In this document: piece by piece, positions 35,344 to 47,937 of the stretch
How the letters are laid out: every line of letters begins with the position of its first letter
Numbering within the stretch: the stretch's first letter is position 1
Source: Impatiens glandulifera
Lineage: Eukaryota > Streptophyta > Magnoliopsida > Ericales > Balsaminaceae
Reading direction: 5' to 3'
DNA length: 64,000 nt
Assembly (NCBI RefSeq): GCF_907164915.1
Contig: NC_061869.1
Coordinates: 11,616,221 to 11,680,220 of the forward strand
Translations under genes and position numbers: made by a program
The notes under the pieces: model-generated
Told to the model about the DNA's origin: nothing
Databases searched by the model: none
The model's input: only the letters and a program-made list of their open reading frames with translations

Positions 35344-37004
35344 TAGGGGTGAGCATAATTTGAGTTTACCCAAACCTAACCCTAACCCTAACCCAAACTC
35401 AAAATATTAATTTGGGTTGGGTTGGGTTAAGTATGGGTTGGGTTGAATATATGTTGGTTTAATTTGGGTTGAGTTAGGGTTACCCAAATTATATAAATTT
35501 AATTTAATTTTCTATTATTAATCCAATATAAACTAATCATCTTCCAACTTTAAGTTGAACACGTTTTTGACATGTTTAACATGTTTAACACGTTTAACAC
35601 GTTTTTGACACGTTTAACACATTTTGACACGTTTAATATGTTTTTGACATGTTTAACACGTTTTCACACTATTAACACATTTCACACGTTTTTGACAGAT
35701 TTAATACGTTTAACATGTTTTTGACAAATACAACACGTTTTTCACATTTTTGGCACGTTTAACATGTTTTTGACACATTTAGCACGTTTTACATGTTTTT
35801 AATACGTTTAATACGTTTTTGACACGTTTGACATAGTTTTCACGATTATGACACATTTTTCACGTTTTTGTCCGTTTAACACGTTTTAACATGTTTAACA
35901 CGTTTTGACACATTTAACATGTTTTTCACGTTTCTCATGTTTTGACACGTTTAACATGTTTTTAACACGTTTTTGACATGTTTAACACGTTTTCACACAT
36001 CCCTCATGTTTTTAGCATGTTTAACACGTTTTTGACATGTTTAACACGTTTTCACATTTTGGCACGTTTAACACGTTTTTGATATGTTGAACACGTTTAA
36101 CACATTTTTAGCATATTGAACACGTTTTGGTACATTTTCCACGTTTTTCACATTTTAGCATGTTTAACACGTTTTTGACATTACAACACGTTTAACATAT
36201 TTTTGCACATCTAACATATATTTTTGACATATTTAACATGTTTTTTGTACGTTAATATGTTATCACAAATTTTAATACGTTTTTAATATGGTTTTCACGT
36301 TTTGGCATGTTTAACACATTTTCACGTTTCACACGTTTTTGACATGTTTAACACGTTTTTCACATTCAAAACGTGCCAAAAACGTAAAAAATGTGAAAAA
36401 CGTGTTATAAATATGAAAAACTTGTGAAACGTGTCAAAACATGTTAAACGTGCCAAAATGTGGAAAACGTGTGAAAATGTGTTAAAAACGTGCCAAAAAC
36501 GTGTTAAAGTTATTTAAAACGTGTTAAACGTGTCAAAAACGTGAAAAACATGTTAAATTTGTCAAAACGTGTTAAACGTGCCAAAACATGAAAACCGTGT
36601 TAAATGTGTCATAATTATGAAAAACGTGTCAAACGTGTCAAACATGTCAAAACATGTCAAAAATGTGATAAACGTGCCAAAAACGTGTTAAACGTGTGAA
36701 AAACGTATTACATGTGTCAAAAACGTGAAAAACGTGTTAAACATGTTAAAAACGTGAAAAATGTGTTATAATGTAAAAATGGGTTAAACATGTCAAAAAC
36801 GTGTTAAACGGATAAAAATGTGTTAAATGAGTCAAATACATGTTAAATGAAATAATAAAAAAAATAATTTGGGTTACCCAACCCAACCCATACCCAATCC
36901 ATATTAGTAAATAATATGAGTTGGGTTATGGATTGGGTAAATTTAATTTGGGTTGAATATGTGTTGGGTAATACGGGTTGAGTTTACCAGTTTGCTCACC
37001 CCTA
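35344..37004. mobile_element. hAT-type inverted-minisatellite element (unit 3)
   Basis: TIRs TAGGGGTGAGCA and TGCTCACCCCTA are the best preserved of the three copies. The right target duplication CTTCTAAT (37005-37012) is intact, but the left one is cut to CTTCT by a deletion of about six bases. The inversion point lies near 36,368. At 1,661 bp it is shorter than the unit 2 and unit 4 copies through loss of repeat units. A short run of CCTAACCCTAACCC near the left end belongs to the subterminal GGGTT repeats. Confidence 0.84.
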
Positions 37005-37151
37005 CTTCTAATTTTTGGGAAACTGTGATTGGTCCATTGAAAATCTATCTATGGCCAATCACACGAGTACCCGTGGCTCACAAATTAGAATCATATTTAT
37101 TATCAGTAGATTACTTTTATTAAGTATTATGTTAGTCAATTATTATTAGTA

Positions 37152-37588
37152 ACTAGCATGTATTCCGTGCATTTGCACGAGTGATATTATAAAAAACCGT
37201 GAAAAAAATATTACGGTAAAATTTTTTTATGGACGGGTCAACCCACAATCCGACCCAAGTATCCATTTACTCTCACAAATATCCAAATTAACCACAACTC
37301 TCGACCCGACAATCCGGAAACTTTAAAAATTAAGTATCATTATATATATATATATAGATTAGTTAGTTAAAAAGTTGAACTTATATTGTTAAAATGTCAC
37401 GCGTTTATAAAATGTTGGGTTGAATTTAAAATATAAAGTGTTATTAGCCTAGTTGGTTAAAAGGTTGTACTTGATTAGGTTGCAAGTTCGAACCATATCT
37501 ATAACATTTTTAATACTCTCACATATATATATTAACCATAGCTCTTGACCCGGCAATCCGAACATTTTAAAAATTAAGCATCATTATA
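37152..37588 (-). mobile_element. Helitron-like non-autonomous element, minus orientation (unit 3 only)
   Basis: Units 1, 2 and 4 read straight through AGTAATTAGTAGTGTTTG at this point; unit 3 has about 437 extra bases. Reversed, the insert ends with the hairpin TCGTGCAAATGCACGG, nine bases, then CTAG followed by T, the hallmark of a Helitron 3' end. The body matches 6,447-6,863. On the plus strand 37,444-37,495 reads like a tRNA: an A-box-like TAGCCTAGTTGGTTAAAAGG and a B-box-like GCAAGTTCGAACC. The 5' end does not show a clear TC start. Confidence 0.65.
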
Positions 37589-37792
37589 TAGTGTTTGTTA
37601 TTTCAAGTTTAGCAATATTTATTTTTCATTTGACATTATTGGTAATCAGTTTAATTGGAATGTTTTCTTTCTCACCTCTATTTCTCTTTGGAATTCTCAT
37701 ATCAGCTCAAGTTCAAAATGTTGAGTTCTCGTTTTACTTTAACAAATAAAAATGAATTTTGACTATAGATTTTTTTTTTTTTTGCAAAACAG

Positions 37793-38524
37793 GGAGAATT
37801 ACAACATACGTGCCTGCTGGAGGTCCATTTGTTAGAATGGATAGCCATGTATACTCAGACTACGTAGTTCCTCCCAGTTACGATTCACTACTTGGAAAGG
37901 TTTGACATACCTTTGGATTGTTGTTCTAACTGTTTTCTATCGAATATTTGATCAATCGTTTTCCTTGGTTTAGCTTATTGCGTGGGCTCCAACTAGGGAG
38001 AGGGCAATCGAAAGAATGAAGAGGGCTCTCAATGACACCATAATCACAGGTAAGTTGGTTTGTCTTTGTTTCTTAAACTGTTGCTCAATCAGAGTTTTCT
38101 GTTACTCAATCCACTCAAGTGGTAACAATCTTATACTAAAATGCCTTGGCTTCTCATGGGAAAAAAAAGACTAGTCTAAAGAAAATGATAATCTCCACAG
38201 GGGTTCCAACAACAATTGACTATCACAAACTAATTCTCGACATTGAGGTAAACACAGAATAATCTAAGATTTATTTGATGGCGGTGATAGTTTTGACCTT
38301 GTTTTGTTGTGTTCTTTATTATGGGAAACAGGATTTCAGAAATGGAAAGGTTGACACTGCTTTTATTCCCAAGCATGAATCTGAGTTAGCTGCAGTAAGT
38401 AGTAGTAGCTTTAAGTGTTTAAATTGAAAACTGTTAATAGTATAAATAATAACACATTTATTTATGGTTTCAGCCACAAGAATTGGTACCTGTTGTCAAA
38501 GAGCTGACAAAGGTTGCTGCTTAG
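37793..38524 (+). pseudogene. Orphan CAC2 exons 12-16 (unit 3)
   Basis: Exons 37793-37899, 37974-38049, 38201-38247, 38332-38394 and 38474-38524 match CAC2 exon lengths, splice sites and frame. Of the three orphan tails this is closest to the true gene: exon 12 keeps [11 protein letters not shown] and [11 protein letters not shown]. Shared IAWAP and LDIE changes group it with units 2 and 4 for exons 13-14. Promoter and exons 1-11 are missing. Confidence 0.9.
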
Positions 38525-39132
38525 ATGCGTTTCTCGTTCTCTCAAGCGAGTAATTTAGGTTGGTTTAAAGGTTATGCTGTTTTTGGCGGCATTGTTGTTT
38601 TCTTTCTATTTATATTGGACTAGAGATGCTTTTGTTATAGAAATAAAATAACTTTTCCATATTTTATCGATGATAGTATCATTGCTCAAGTATGGAAACT
38701 CATATTTTAATTTATGTTTGAGTAAGTTAGTTTTTAAATTAAGGGGCACTGTTTTTGTTTCAAGCTGATGAAAATCAGTATCATAACATTATTTGTGGGA
38801 ACAAAACAAAATGACATTTCAAATTATAAGTAAATCAAAACTAAATAAAGTTACATAATTTACTAAGGAAGTGTTCAAAAAAGTGTGCAATTCTTTGAGA
38901 GAATTCTCTGTCCTTGCACCCTAGAAATACTAGATATTTGTCCTCGACAAATTTTCATCTTGAAAAATTAATATGTTTTGATAATAGAAAATAACAACAT
39001 TAGTATATATATATATATAAATATATATATTATAATTTAGATAAATCTTCTCCAACAATATTTTATACAATTCTCTTATGTATGTTCACTTTTGCACTGT
39101 TATAATTGCCCTTAAACTGTGTTTTTGGATTA

Positions 39133-40326
39133 TTGCAAAGAAGCTACGTTGGTAAAGTACTTGAAATATTTGACATGCTTAAAAGTAAGTTGATCGACTC
39201 CCTGTTTCTAAAGGTGATAAATTCCGTCTTGATCAATGCCTTAAGAACAATTCAAAAATTAAGGAAATGTAGTTAATTCACTACCCTTCGGCTGTAGGGA
39301 GTTTAATGTATGCTCAAGTATGTACGCGTCCGTTTGCGTTTATAGTCGGATTATTGAGTAGATATTTAAGTAACCCTGAGATGAACCATTGGTGCACAAC
39401 TAAAAGGGTTATGAGATATCTGAATAGAACAAATGATTATATGTTCACGTATATGAGATCGGTTGATTTGGAGATTATCGGGGTATTCCGACTCTGATTT
39501 TGTTGGATGCGCAGATAGTATGAAATCTACATCTAGATATGTATATCTGTTGGTCGGTGGATTGATTTCATGGAAAAGTGTCAAACAAATACTTGTTGCA
39601 TCATCTACTATGACGGTAGAGTTCATTGCATGTGACGAGGCATCAAATCACGGAGTATGGTTGCGAAATTTTGTCACTGTCCTGCACGTTATAAAGGGTA
39701 TTAAACGACTATAAAGTTATACCGTGACAATAAATCAACAGTTATGTATTCCAATAACAACATAAGCTCGTACAAGTCAAAGCATATTGACATTATGTTT
39801 CTAGTTGTGAAGGAGAGAATCAAGATGATCAACTTTCAATAGAGCAAATATGTACAAACTCCATGTTAGCAGACCTACTAACTAAGACATTAACACCTAA
39901 AGCGTTTCATGAGTACACTTTCATGAGTACACTGCTCACATGAGTGTTAAGTTATTTAATAATATACCAGTTTAGTGGGAGTTTGTATTTTTTTTATTTT
40001 TATAATCTATTGTTTGTTGTCTAGACGTATGGTTTTACGTGTTTCAACCGATAAAATTTTGGATATTTCAGTTGAAAATAGACATGGTGATCACATTCAT
40101 GTATTTCCATGCTATGCATCCATAATTGATATATATCATTTAACTATCTTGGTAATGTGACCATGGAAGGTTTAGTTACGATAATACTAACGAAAGCCGC
40201 TATGATCCTTTATTAATATAGTTAATGAACCAGATTGTAAGGGATACCCTAAAGTTTATAATAACCATTCAAGCTAGCAATAATGTTACACTATTATGGA
40301 TTTGCATGTTCGGCCTAGTGGGAGAT
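39133..40326 (+). pseudogene. Ty1/copia 3' fragment, RNase H (unit 3)
   Basis: Nearly identical to the unit 2 copy, with the same frameshift before the RNase H core. A short extra duplication, CATGAGTACACTTT, occurs near 39,909. Confidence 0.88.
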
Positions 40327-40797
40327 TGTTGGATAATTTATAATTAATTTAATAATTATTGGACCTTAATGCAATATTTATAGTGTTGGGCTATTATGTA
40401 ATAATCCTAAACTAACGTAATCAAATACGATATTAAGGAAGTTTATGGGATACGTAGGTTATGAAATAAATGCGTAAAGACCAAAGAGTTATTTAAATAT
40501 CTATTAGGGGCTGATTTATAAATAATCGAAATATAAAAAAAAACATCTCTCTTGTCTCCCCATCGACATAGAGGATTTATAGAGTGAGAAATCTCAAAGT
40601 GAAGTTAAGAGCGGTGTTAGATTGGACGATCCATCAACCGAAATTCATCCCAAGGACAATCAAGAACAATGGAAACTAAATGTATGTTCCGTTTCTAGTA
40701 ATTGAATTAATCTATCATCTCAAATCCCTTATTTCTTATTTGATGACTATTTAAAGTTTATATAAAATATTATTAAATTTGGTTTATAAAATTTAAA
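40327..40797 (+). mobile_element. Copia 3' LTR with internal deletion (unit 3)
   Basis: Opens TGTTGGAT. It carries the same loss of about 105 bases and the same altered 3' end as the unit 2 LTR. Confidence 0.85.
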
Positions 40798-41321
40798 AAC
40801 TTCTCCTCGTTTTAAGTGATTGAGTCTATTATGGATAAAAAATTTCAGCAATAATTTTTTTAAAAATAATTTTATACTTTAGTACATAATTTGTTTAGCT
40901 ATAATGATTTATGCAAAACACATCTATACATATTAAGAGAACATAGATGGTCGAGAATGAAATAAATATTTTTCAATTTTTTAATTTAGAAAGATATCAC
41001 AACTCTACATTAATTTAAGACATTTTATGTGATAGTTGAATTTGAGACATTTATTATGTTAGGTACGGACTATTTTTTTTTTGAAAAAGTATTATATATA
41101 TATATATATAATTGGTAAATTAATTATTGGTTTCTTTGTTACGACGTCGTTTAATTAGACGTCTCAATTAGACGACATTTGACAAGATTACACGTCATTT
41201 CTATTGTATATATAGTGTAAAACGTTTCTCATTTTTTCCATACCCTAATTTCAATAGAAATAATATCGCCGCCGCAAAGAGTGAGTAGGAAGAGGATACA
41301 AAGAGATTCACTACGAGATCA

Positions 41322-42568
41322 ATGGATCGCAGTGTTAGAATCATTCTATGTATCATTGATCCGTTTATCTTTGTCAATTATATTCTCTAATTTCTCTTAT
41401 TTCTTTAGATTTTTCAGCCGTCCATGTCTTGGATTGATGTTGACATTGATGGGATCGAGTCATTAAGTTTCACAAGAACTCTCATTCGAAAAAGAGTGAA
41501 TCAACTTCTAGGAGTAAGTGCTCTTAATTTCTCCACTCATTTTGTTAAACATCTTAAATTTCTTTTTTTCAATATTGATTTGCTTATTGATTTGAAATCC
41601 AATTGCTTATTTGAGGAGTGAAATTTTGAATCACATGGTTAGATTGGTGAATGATAACATAAGTACTTTAATAGATTTTATGTTTAATCTATCCTTTGTT
41701 CAATTTGGCTCGGTTAGTTATTTGTTGTTCTGGTAAAATTGATCACTATTAGCTTAAATGGATTCTAGTAAAATTTGCATCACTTATGATCACTTTTTGT
41801 AGCATTTGAGGAACCTGCTGGGGAAGCTTTCAGACTTAATCATCCAGAAACAGTGGTGATAGTCAATAATTGCAATGTGATTCTAAGGTATGAAGTAATG
41901 TCATTATTCTTTTTGTTAGTTTATGTATATTTTTTCATTTTCTGTTTCTGGCAGGATTATCTGTTGTTAGAATTGTTGCAACTCCTTGTCTCCTCAATAA
42001 TTGTCTATTTGTGGATGATATACAGGGCAATCATGGATGCATGATTTTATGAAAAGAATTGTTGCAGAGTTTCCCAAGGGCAATAACCAGCTGCATGGAT
42101 GGAAAATGTATGTTGATTTCTCTAAAGATATTTACTTAGCTACTTGAAGTTTACTAATGGTTTCAGAACATAAACATTTTTGTTAAATGATGCAGGAAGA
42201 GTTGAGAATTTAAAACAAATGTGTTGATAAGATGCGAGAGAGATAAGGAAGATAATCCCTAAACAAAAACAAGCGGAGAGAAGCAATGTCCAAGAAGGAG
42301 GAAGAAGGTCATTTAACGAGAACAACAAAGGAGGAAGAAGGTCATTTAACGAGAACAATAAAGGAGGAATGTCACTTCAAACGGGGACACCAACAAAAGG
42401 AAAAAGGTCGCTGCGGAAAACACCATCATTGGTCGAGGAACACTAGCTAGTACTACTGGACCCGAAGGAGGAAGTTGGCACCTAACTAAACAAAAGAGGT
42501 CACTTCAGTGGAACTATACTATCAAGAAGAGAATAGTATGTCTCATGGGAGAAAAACTAGATTATTAA
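41322..42568 (+). pseudogene. Gene X copy, frameshifted (unit 3)
   Basis: Exon 1 at 41322-41333 (MDRS), exon 2 at 41409-41513, exon 3 at 41803-41886. The one-base deletion in AAGCTTTCAG is shared with unit 2. The terminal region has two KEEEGHLTRTT-type units and loses the ENTIIGRG frame. Splice sites and promoter boxes (TATA at 41,207) are kept. Confidence 0.55.
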
Positions 42569-44541
42569 TTGGATCCTATGTTTTTTTGTATGAATTTTGT
42601 TTCATTTTAATGATATTAAGTTATACTCAAGTTTATTTTATTTGTGTTCAATTTCATCTTTTTAAATGAATTTTTATTTGTCAAACTTATATACCTTTTT
42701 ACTAAGACTTAAAAATAAATTTTATTCTTAAATAAATTTTTTTATTATTTATTATATATAAAACTACAATGAATTTTTCTTTAACTAATTTTAATTTTTT
42801 ATTCAAATTTACAAGGATAATAAAAAATATTTTAAATAGACCCAATATATATGATAAATTATTTGTTAATCCAAATACTTAAAACTTTATTCAAATTATA
42901 GAAATCCTTTTATAAGATTTTCAAAATTTAAAATCTTTTTTGAGATGAAAATAATTTAAAAAAATTGACCCAATTTATTTGATAATTTTATTTACTTTTA
43001 TATAATCTTTATAACTTTATTAGTTGATATTAGATAATTTTATTTATTATTGTCAAAATTTCCCAACAATTATTATTATTAGAATCTTTATGCAATTAAA
43101 TTAATGTATTTCTTTACTTTTATATAAATTTTATAACTTTATTAATTGATATATGGATATTTTATTATTGTCAAAATCTTCCTGCATTTATTATTGTCAA
43201 AATCTTAATAGAATTATTTTTATTTTAAATTTGAAAAACTCAAAAATAATTTATATATAATTTGAATAAAGTTATAAGGATTTAGATTTACAAATAAATT
43301 ATCAAATATATTGTGTGTATTTAAAATATCATTTATTATTAATATAAATGTGATTTCTTTTTAAAATTATTTAAAGAAATTTTTATTTATTTTTATATGA
43401 ATTAATTAAAAACGGAAATTTAAAAATTAATACTTGTAAAGTTTGGGATAAAGAAAAATTAAAATGTATTTAAATAGAATCATTGTTTGAATCGTATTTT
43501 TTTTATTGACAGGGAAGACTTGTTTAATTTTTTGTTATTTGAAGATTAAAAAAAACATATTGTTAAATAAAAAATATATTTGTTGTTTAATTTTAAAATT
43601 TTAATTTATCAAATTATTATATTGTTTTTAATTTAGTTAAAATTTAAATTTTAAACAAATAAAATTATAAAAATTTAATTAATTAATATAATGATAGATG
43701 GTTGAAAAGAAATATAATAATAAAAAATTCAAACAAAATCTAAAATCAAGCTATCACATGCACTTAATTTGTTTAATTTGTATGTTAAGTTTTTTTTTAT
43801 TTTTTATTATATCACATAAATAATGTCTTTCAAAATTTTATAAATATAAAAGATTGTTATCGTGACAGCTACAAAACAATATTAATACAGTTATCTTTTA
43901 TTATAGAAATGACGTTGACTTACCAAATTGTTGATATATTTTAAATATTAAATTAAATAAAAAATGTGATTCATATTTTTCAAACTTGAAATTTAACCAT
44001 ATAAATTCAACATTTTAACCTACTAAACTAATAATAACGAAACGCAGATATTCCACCTCCATGAGGTCTTGAAATTGAGTTTGTCAGGCGGTAAGTTTTG
44101 CTCACTTAATTAATTGTTTAAGTGTGTTTGTAGGCTAATTACTTATAATTCGCGGCGATTAATCGCATTCCAAAAGATAAACGGAACCAACGTTATAAAA
44201 AAAAATAAAAATTAAAGACTCAAATATAATATAAAAAATGTCAGGGAAAACGACTCTAAAAAGACTCAAATAAATTGTTTAAAAAAATTAAAGACTCAAA
44301 TATAATATAAAAAATGTCAGGGAAAACGACTCTAAAAAGACTCAAATAAATTGTTTAAGGGGAAGACTGGTAGAATTTGATATAACTTTCTCTTATTAAT
44401 CAACGCAACGCATTATGTGATCATGGACTAACTATTACCTTTCTTATATAACTAAATTCTAATCCTAATTAAATACTAATAATAAAAAATAGCTCAAACT
44501 AATACATAATTATCCTAACACTAATATTTTCTTCTTCAAAT

Positions 44542-46317
44542 TAGGTGTGAGCATAATTTGGATTTACCTAAACCCAATCCTAACCCAAACCCAAAATATT
44601 AATTTGGGTTGGGTTAATTTGGTTGGGGTGAGTATGGGTTGGGTTGAATATGGGTTGGTTTAATTTGGTTGAGTTAGAGTTATTCAAATTACCCAAATTA
44701 TATAAATTTAATTTAATTTACTATTATTAATCCAATATAAACTAATCATCTTCCAACTTCAAGTTGAACACGTATAACACGTTTTGGCACGTTTAACACA
44801 TTTTTAGCACGTTTAACATGTTTAACATGTTTTCACACTAATAACACGTTTTCACACGTTTTTGACAGATTTAATACGTTTTACATATTTTTGACAAATA
44901 CAACACGTTTTTCACATTTGAGCACGTTTTTCACGTTTTTGGCACGTTTAACATGTTTTTGACACATTTAACACGTTTTACATGTTTTTAATACGTTTAA
45001 CACGTTTTTGACACGCTTGACATGGTTTCACGATTATGACACATTTTTCACGTTTTTTGTACGTTTAACACGTTTTGACACGTTTAACACGTTTTGACAC
45101 GTTTAACACGTTTTGACACGTTTAACACGTTTTGACACGTTTAACACGTTTTGACACGTTTAACACATTTTTCACTTTTCTCACGTTTTTGACACTTTTA
45201 ACACATTTTCACACGTTTTTCATGTTTTTGGCATGTTTAACACGTTTTTGACATGTTTAACACGTTTTTGGCATTTTAACACGTTTTTGACATGTTTAAC
45301 ACGTTTTTCACACGTTTTCACATTTTGACACGTTTTTCACATTTTTGCACGTTTAACACGTTTTTGACATGTTGAACACATTTAACACATTTTTAGCATA
45401 TTGAACACATTTTGGCACGTTTTTCCACGTTTTTGGCACGTTTTTCATATTTCTAGCACGTTTAACACGTTTTTGATATTACAACACGTTTAACATGTTT
45501 TTGCACATCTAACATATTTTTGACATATTTAACATATTTTTTGTACGTTAATATGTTTTGACAAATTTTAATACGTTTACAGCATGGTTTTCACATTTTG
45601 ACATGTTTAACACGTTTATCATGTTTCACACGTTTTTGACATGTTTAACATGTTTTCCACATTTTTCACATTTTTTACATTCAAAACGTGCCAAAAATGT
45701 AAAAATATGAAAAACGTGTTAAACATGTCAAAAACGTGTGAAACATGTCAAAACGTGTTAAACGTGTCCAAAACTTGGAAAACGTGTGAAAACGTGCCAA
45801 AAACGTGGAAAATGTATAAAAAAACGGGTTAAACATGTTTAAAATGTGTTAAACGTGTTAAAAATGTGAAAAACTTGTTAAATATGTCAAAACGTGTTAA
45901 ACATGCCTAAAACGTGAAAATCGTGTTAAATGTGTCATAATTGTGAAAAATATGTCAAAACATGTCAAAAATGTGGTAAACGTGCCAAAAACGTGTTAAA
46001 CGTGTAAAAAACATATTAAATGTGTCAAAAACGTGAAAAACGTGTTAAACATGTCAAAACGTGCCAAAAATGTGAAAAATGTGTTATAATGTTAAAAACG
46101 GGTTAAACATGTCAAAAATGTGTTAAACGGGTAAAAATGTGTTAAATGAGTCAAATACATGTTAAATGAAAAAATAAAAAAAATAATTTGGTTTACCCAA
46201 CCCATACCCAATCCATATTAGTAAATAATATAGATTGGGTTATGAATTTGGTAAATTTAATTTGGGTTAATATGTGTTGGGTAATACGGGTTAGGTTTAC
46301 CAGTTTGCTCACCCCTA
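44542..46317. mobile_element. hAT-type inverted-minisatellite element (unit 4)
   Basis: TIRs TAGGTGTGAGCA and TGCTCACCCCTA lie between target duplications CTTCAAAT (44534-44541) and CTTCTAAT (46318-46325). The inversion point is near 45,680. A block of five exact GACACGTTTAACACGTTTT-type units near 45,075-45,160 is a local expansion not seen in the other copies. The right arm is almost identical to that of unit 2. Confidence 0.85.
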
Positions 46318-46684
46318 CTTCTAATTTTGGGGAAACTGTGATTGGCCCATTGAAAATCTATCTATGGCCAATCACAGTATTCGTGGCTCACAAATTAGAA
46401 TCATATTTATTATGAGTAGATTGCTTTTATTAAGCATTATGTTAGTCAATTATTATTAGTAATTAGTAGTGTTTATTATTTAAAGTTTAGCAATATTTGT
46501 TTTTCATTTGACATTATTGGTAATCAGTTTAATTGGAATATTTTCTTTCTCACCTCTATTTCTCTTTGGAATTCTCATATCAGCTCAAGATCAAAATGTT
46601 GAGTACGATTTCTGAGTTAATCTCGTTTTACTTTAACAAATAAAAATGAATGTTGACTATAGATTTTTTTTTCTGGCAAAACAG

Positions 46685-47382
46685 GGAGAATTACAGCATA
46701 CTTCCCTGTTGGAGGTCCATTTCTTATAATGGATAGCCATGTATCACTACTTGGAAAGGTTTGACATACCTTTTGATTGTTGTTCTAACTGTTTTCTATC
46801 GAATATTTGATCAATCGTTTTCCTTGGTTTAGCTTATTGCGTGGGCTCCAACTAGGGAGAGGGCAATTGAAAGAATGAAGAGGGCTCTCAATGACACCAT
46901 AATCACAGGTAAGTTGGTTTGTCTTTGTTTCTTAAACTGTTGCTCAATCAGAGTTTTCTGTTACTCAATCCACTCAAGTGGTAACAATCTTATACTAAAA
47001 TGCCTTGGTTTCTCATGGGAAAAAAAAGACTAGTCTAAAGAAAATGATAATCTCCACAGGGGTTCCAACAACAATTGACTATCACAAACTTATTCTCGAC
47101 ATTGAGGTAAACACAGAATAATCTAAGATTTATTTGATGGCGGTGATAGTTTTGACCTTGTTTTGTTGTGTTCTTTATTATGGGAAACAGGATTTCAGAA
47201 ATGGAAAGGTTGACACTGCTTTTATTCCCAAGCATGAATCTGAGTTAGCTGCAGTAAGTAGTAGTAGCTTTAAGTGTTTAAATTGAAAACTGTTATAGTA
47301 TAAATAATAACACATTTATTTATGGTTTCAGCCACAAGAATTGGTACCTGTTGTCAAAGAGCTGACAAAGGTTGCTGCTTAG
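46685..47382 (+). pseudogene. Orphan CAC2 exons 12-16 with exon 12 deletion (unit 4)
   Basis: Exons 46685-46758, 46833-46908, 47060-47106, 47191-47253 and 47332-47382. Exon 12 lacks 33 bases (11 codons, between SHV and SLLGK), an in-frame loss that removes the conserved Tyr-Ser-Asp...Pro-Ser-Tyr-Asp segment. All splice sites and the stop remain. FPVGGPFLIMDS links it to the unit 2 version. It cannot be a functional C-terminus. Confidence 0.9.
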
Positions 47383-47849
47383 ATGCATTTCTCGTTCTCT
47401 CAAGCGAGTAATTTAGGTTGGTTTAAAGGTTATGCTGTTTTTGGCGGCATTGTTGTTTTCTTTTTATTTATATTGGACTAGAGATGCTTTGGTTATAGAA
47501 ATAAAATAACTTTTTCATATTTTATCGATGATAGTATCATTGCTCTAGTATGGAAACTCATATTTTAATTTATGTTTGAGTAAGTTAGTTTTTAAATTAA
47601 GGGGCATTGTTTTTGCTTCAAGCTGATGAAAATCAGTATCATAACATTATTTGTGGGAACAAAACAAAATGACATTTCAAATTATAAATAAATCAAAACT
47701 AAATAAAGTTACATAATTTACTAAGGAAGTGTTCAAAAAATTGTGTAATTCCTTAGGGAATTCTCTGTGCTTACACAAAAGAAATGCTAGATATTTCTAA
47801 AATTAATATGTTTTGATAATAGAAAAATAATATTAATATATATATATAT

Positions 47850-47888
<39 letters not shown>

Positions 47889-47937
47889 ATTATAATGATA
47901 TAATTTAGATATCTCTTCTCCAACAATATTTTATAAA

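Larger units (their letters stand above)
35164..44356 (+). repeat. Tandem array unit 3 (9.2 kb)
   Basis: Same order as unit 2, plus a Helitron-like insertion. At its right end a block of about 72 bases (AAAGACTCAAATATAATATA...) is tandemly duplicated (44,213 and 44,288). The AT-rich, gene-free tail spans 42,569-44,356. Confidence 0.93.

Noticed and set aside
35371..35400. CCTAACCCTAACCC telomere-like run
   Set aside because: It is short, lies in the subterminal GGGTT-rich repeats of the TIR element, and the plant telomere unit is CCCTAAA.
37444..37495. True tRNA gene
   Set aside because: A and B boxes are visible but no acceptor stem or anticodon arm could be completed, and it lies in a mobile insert.
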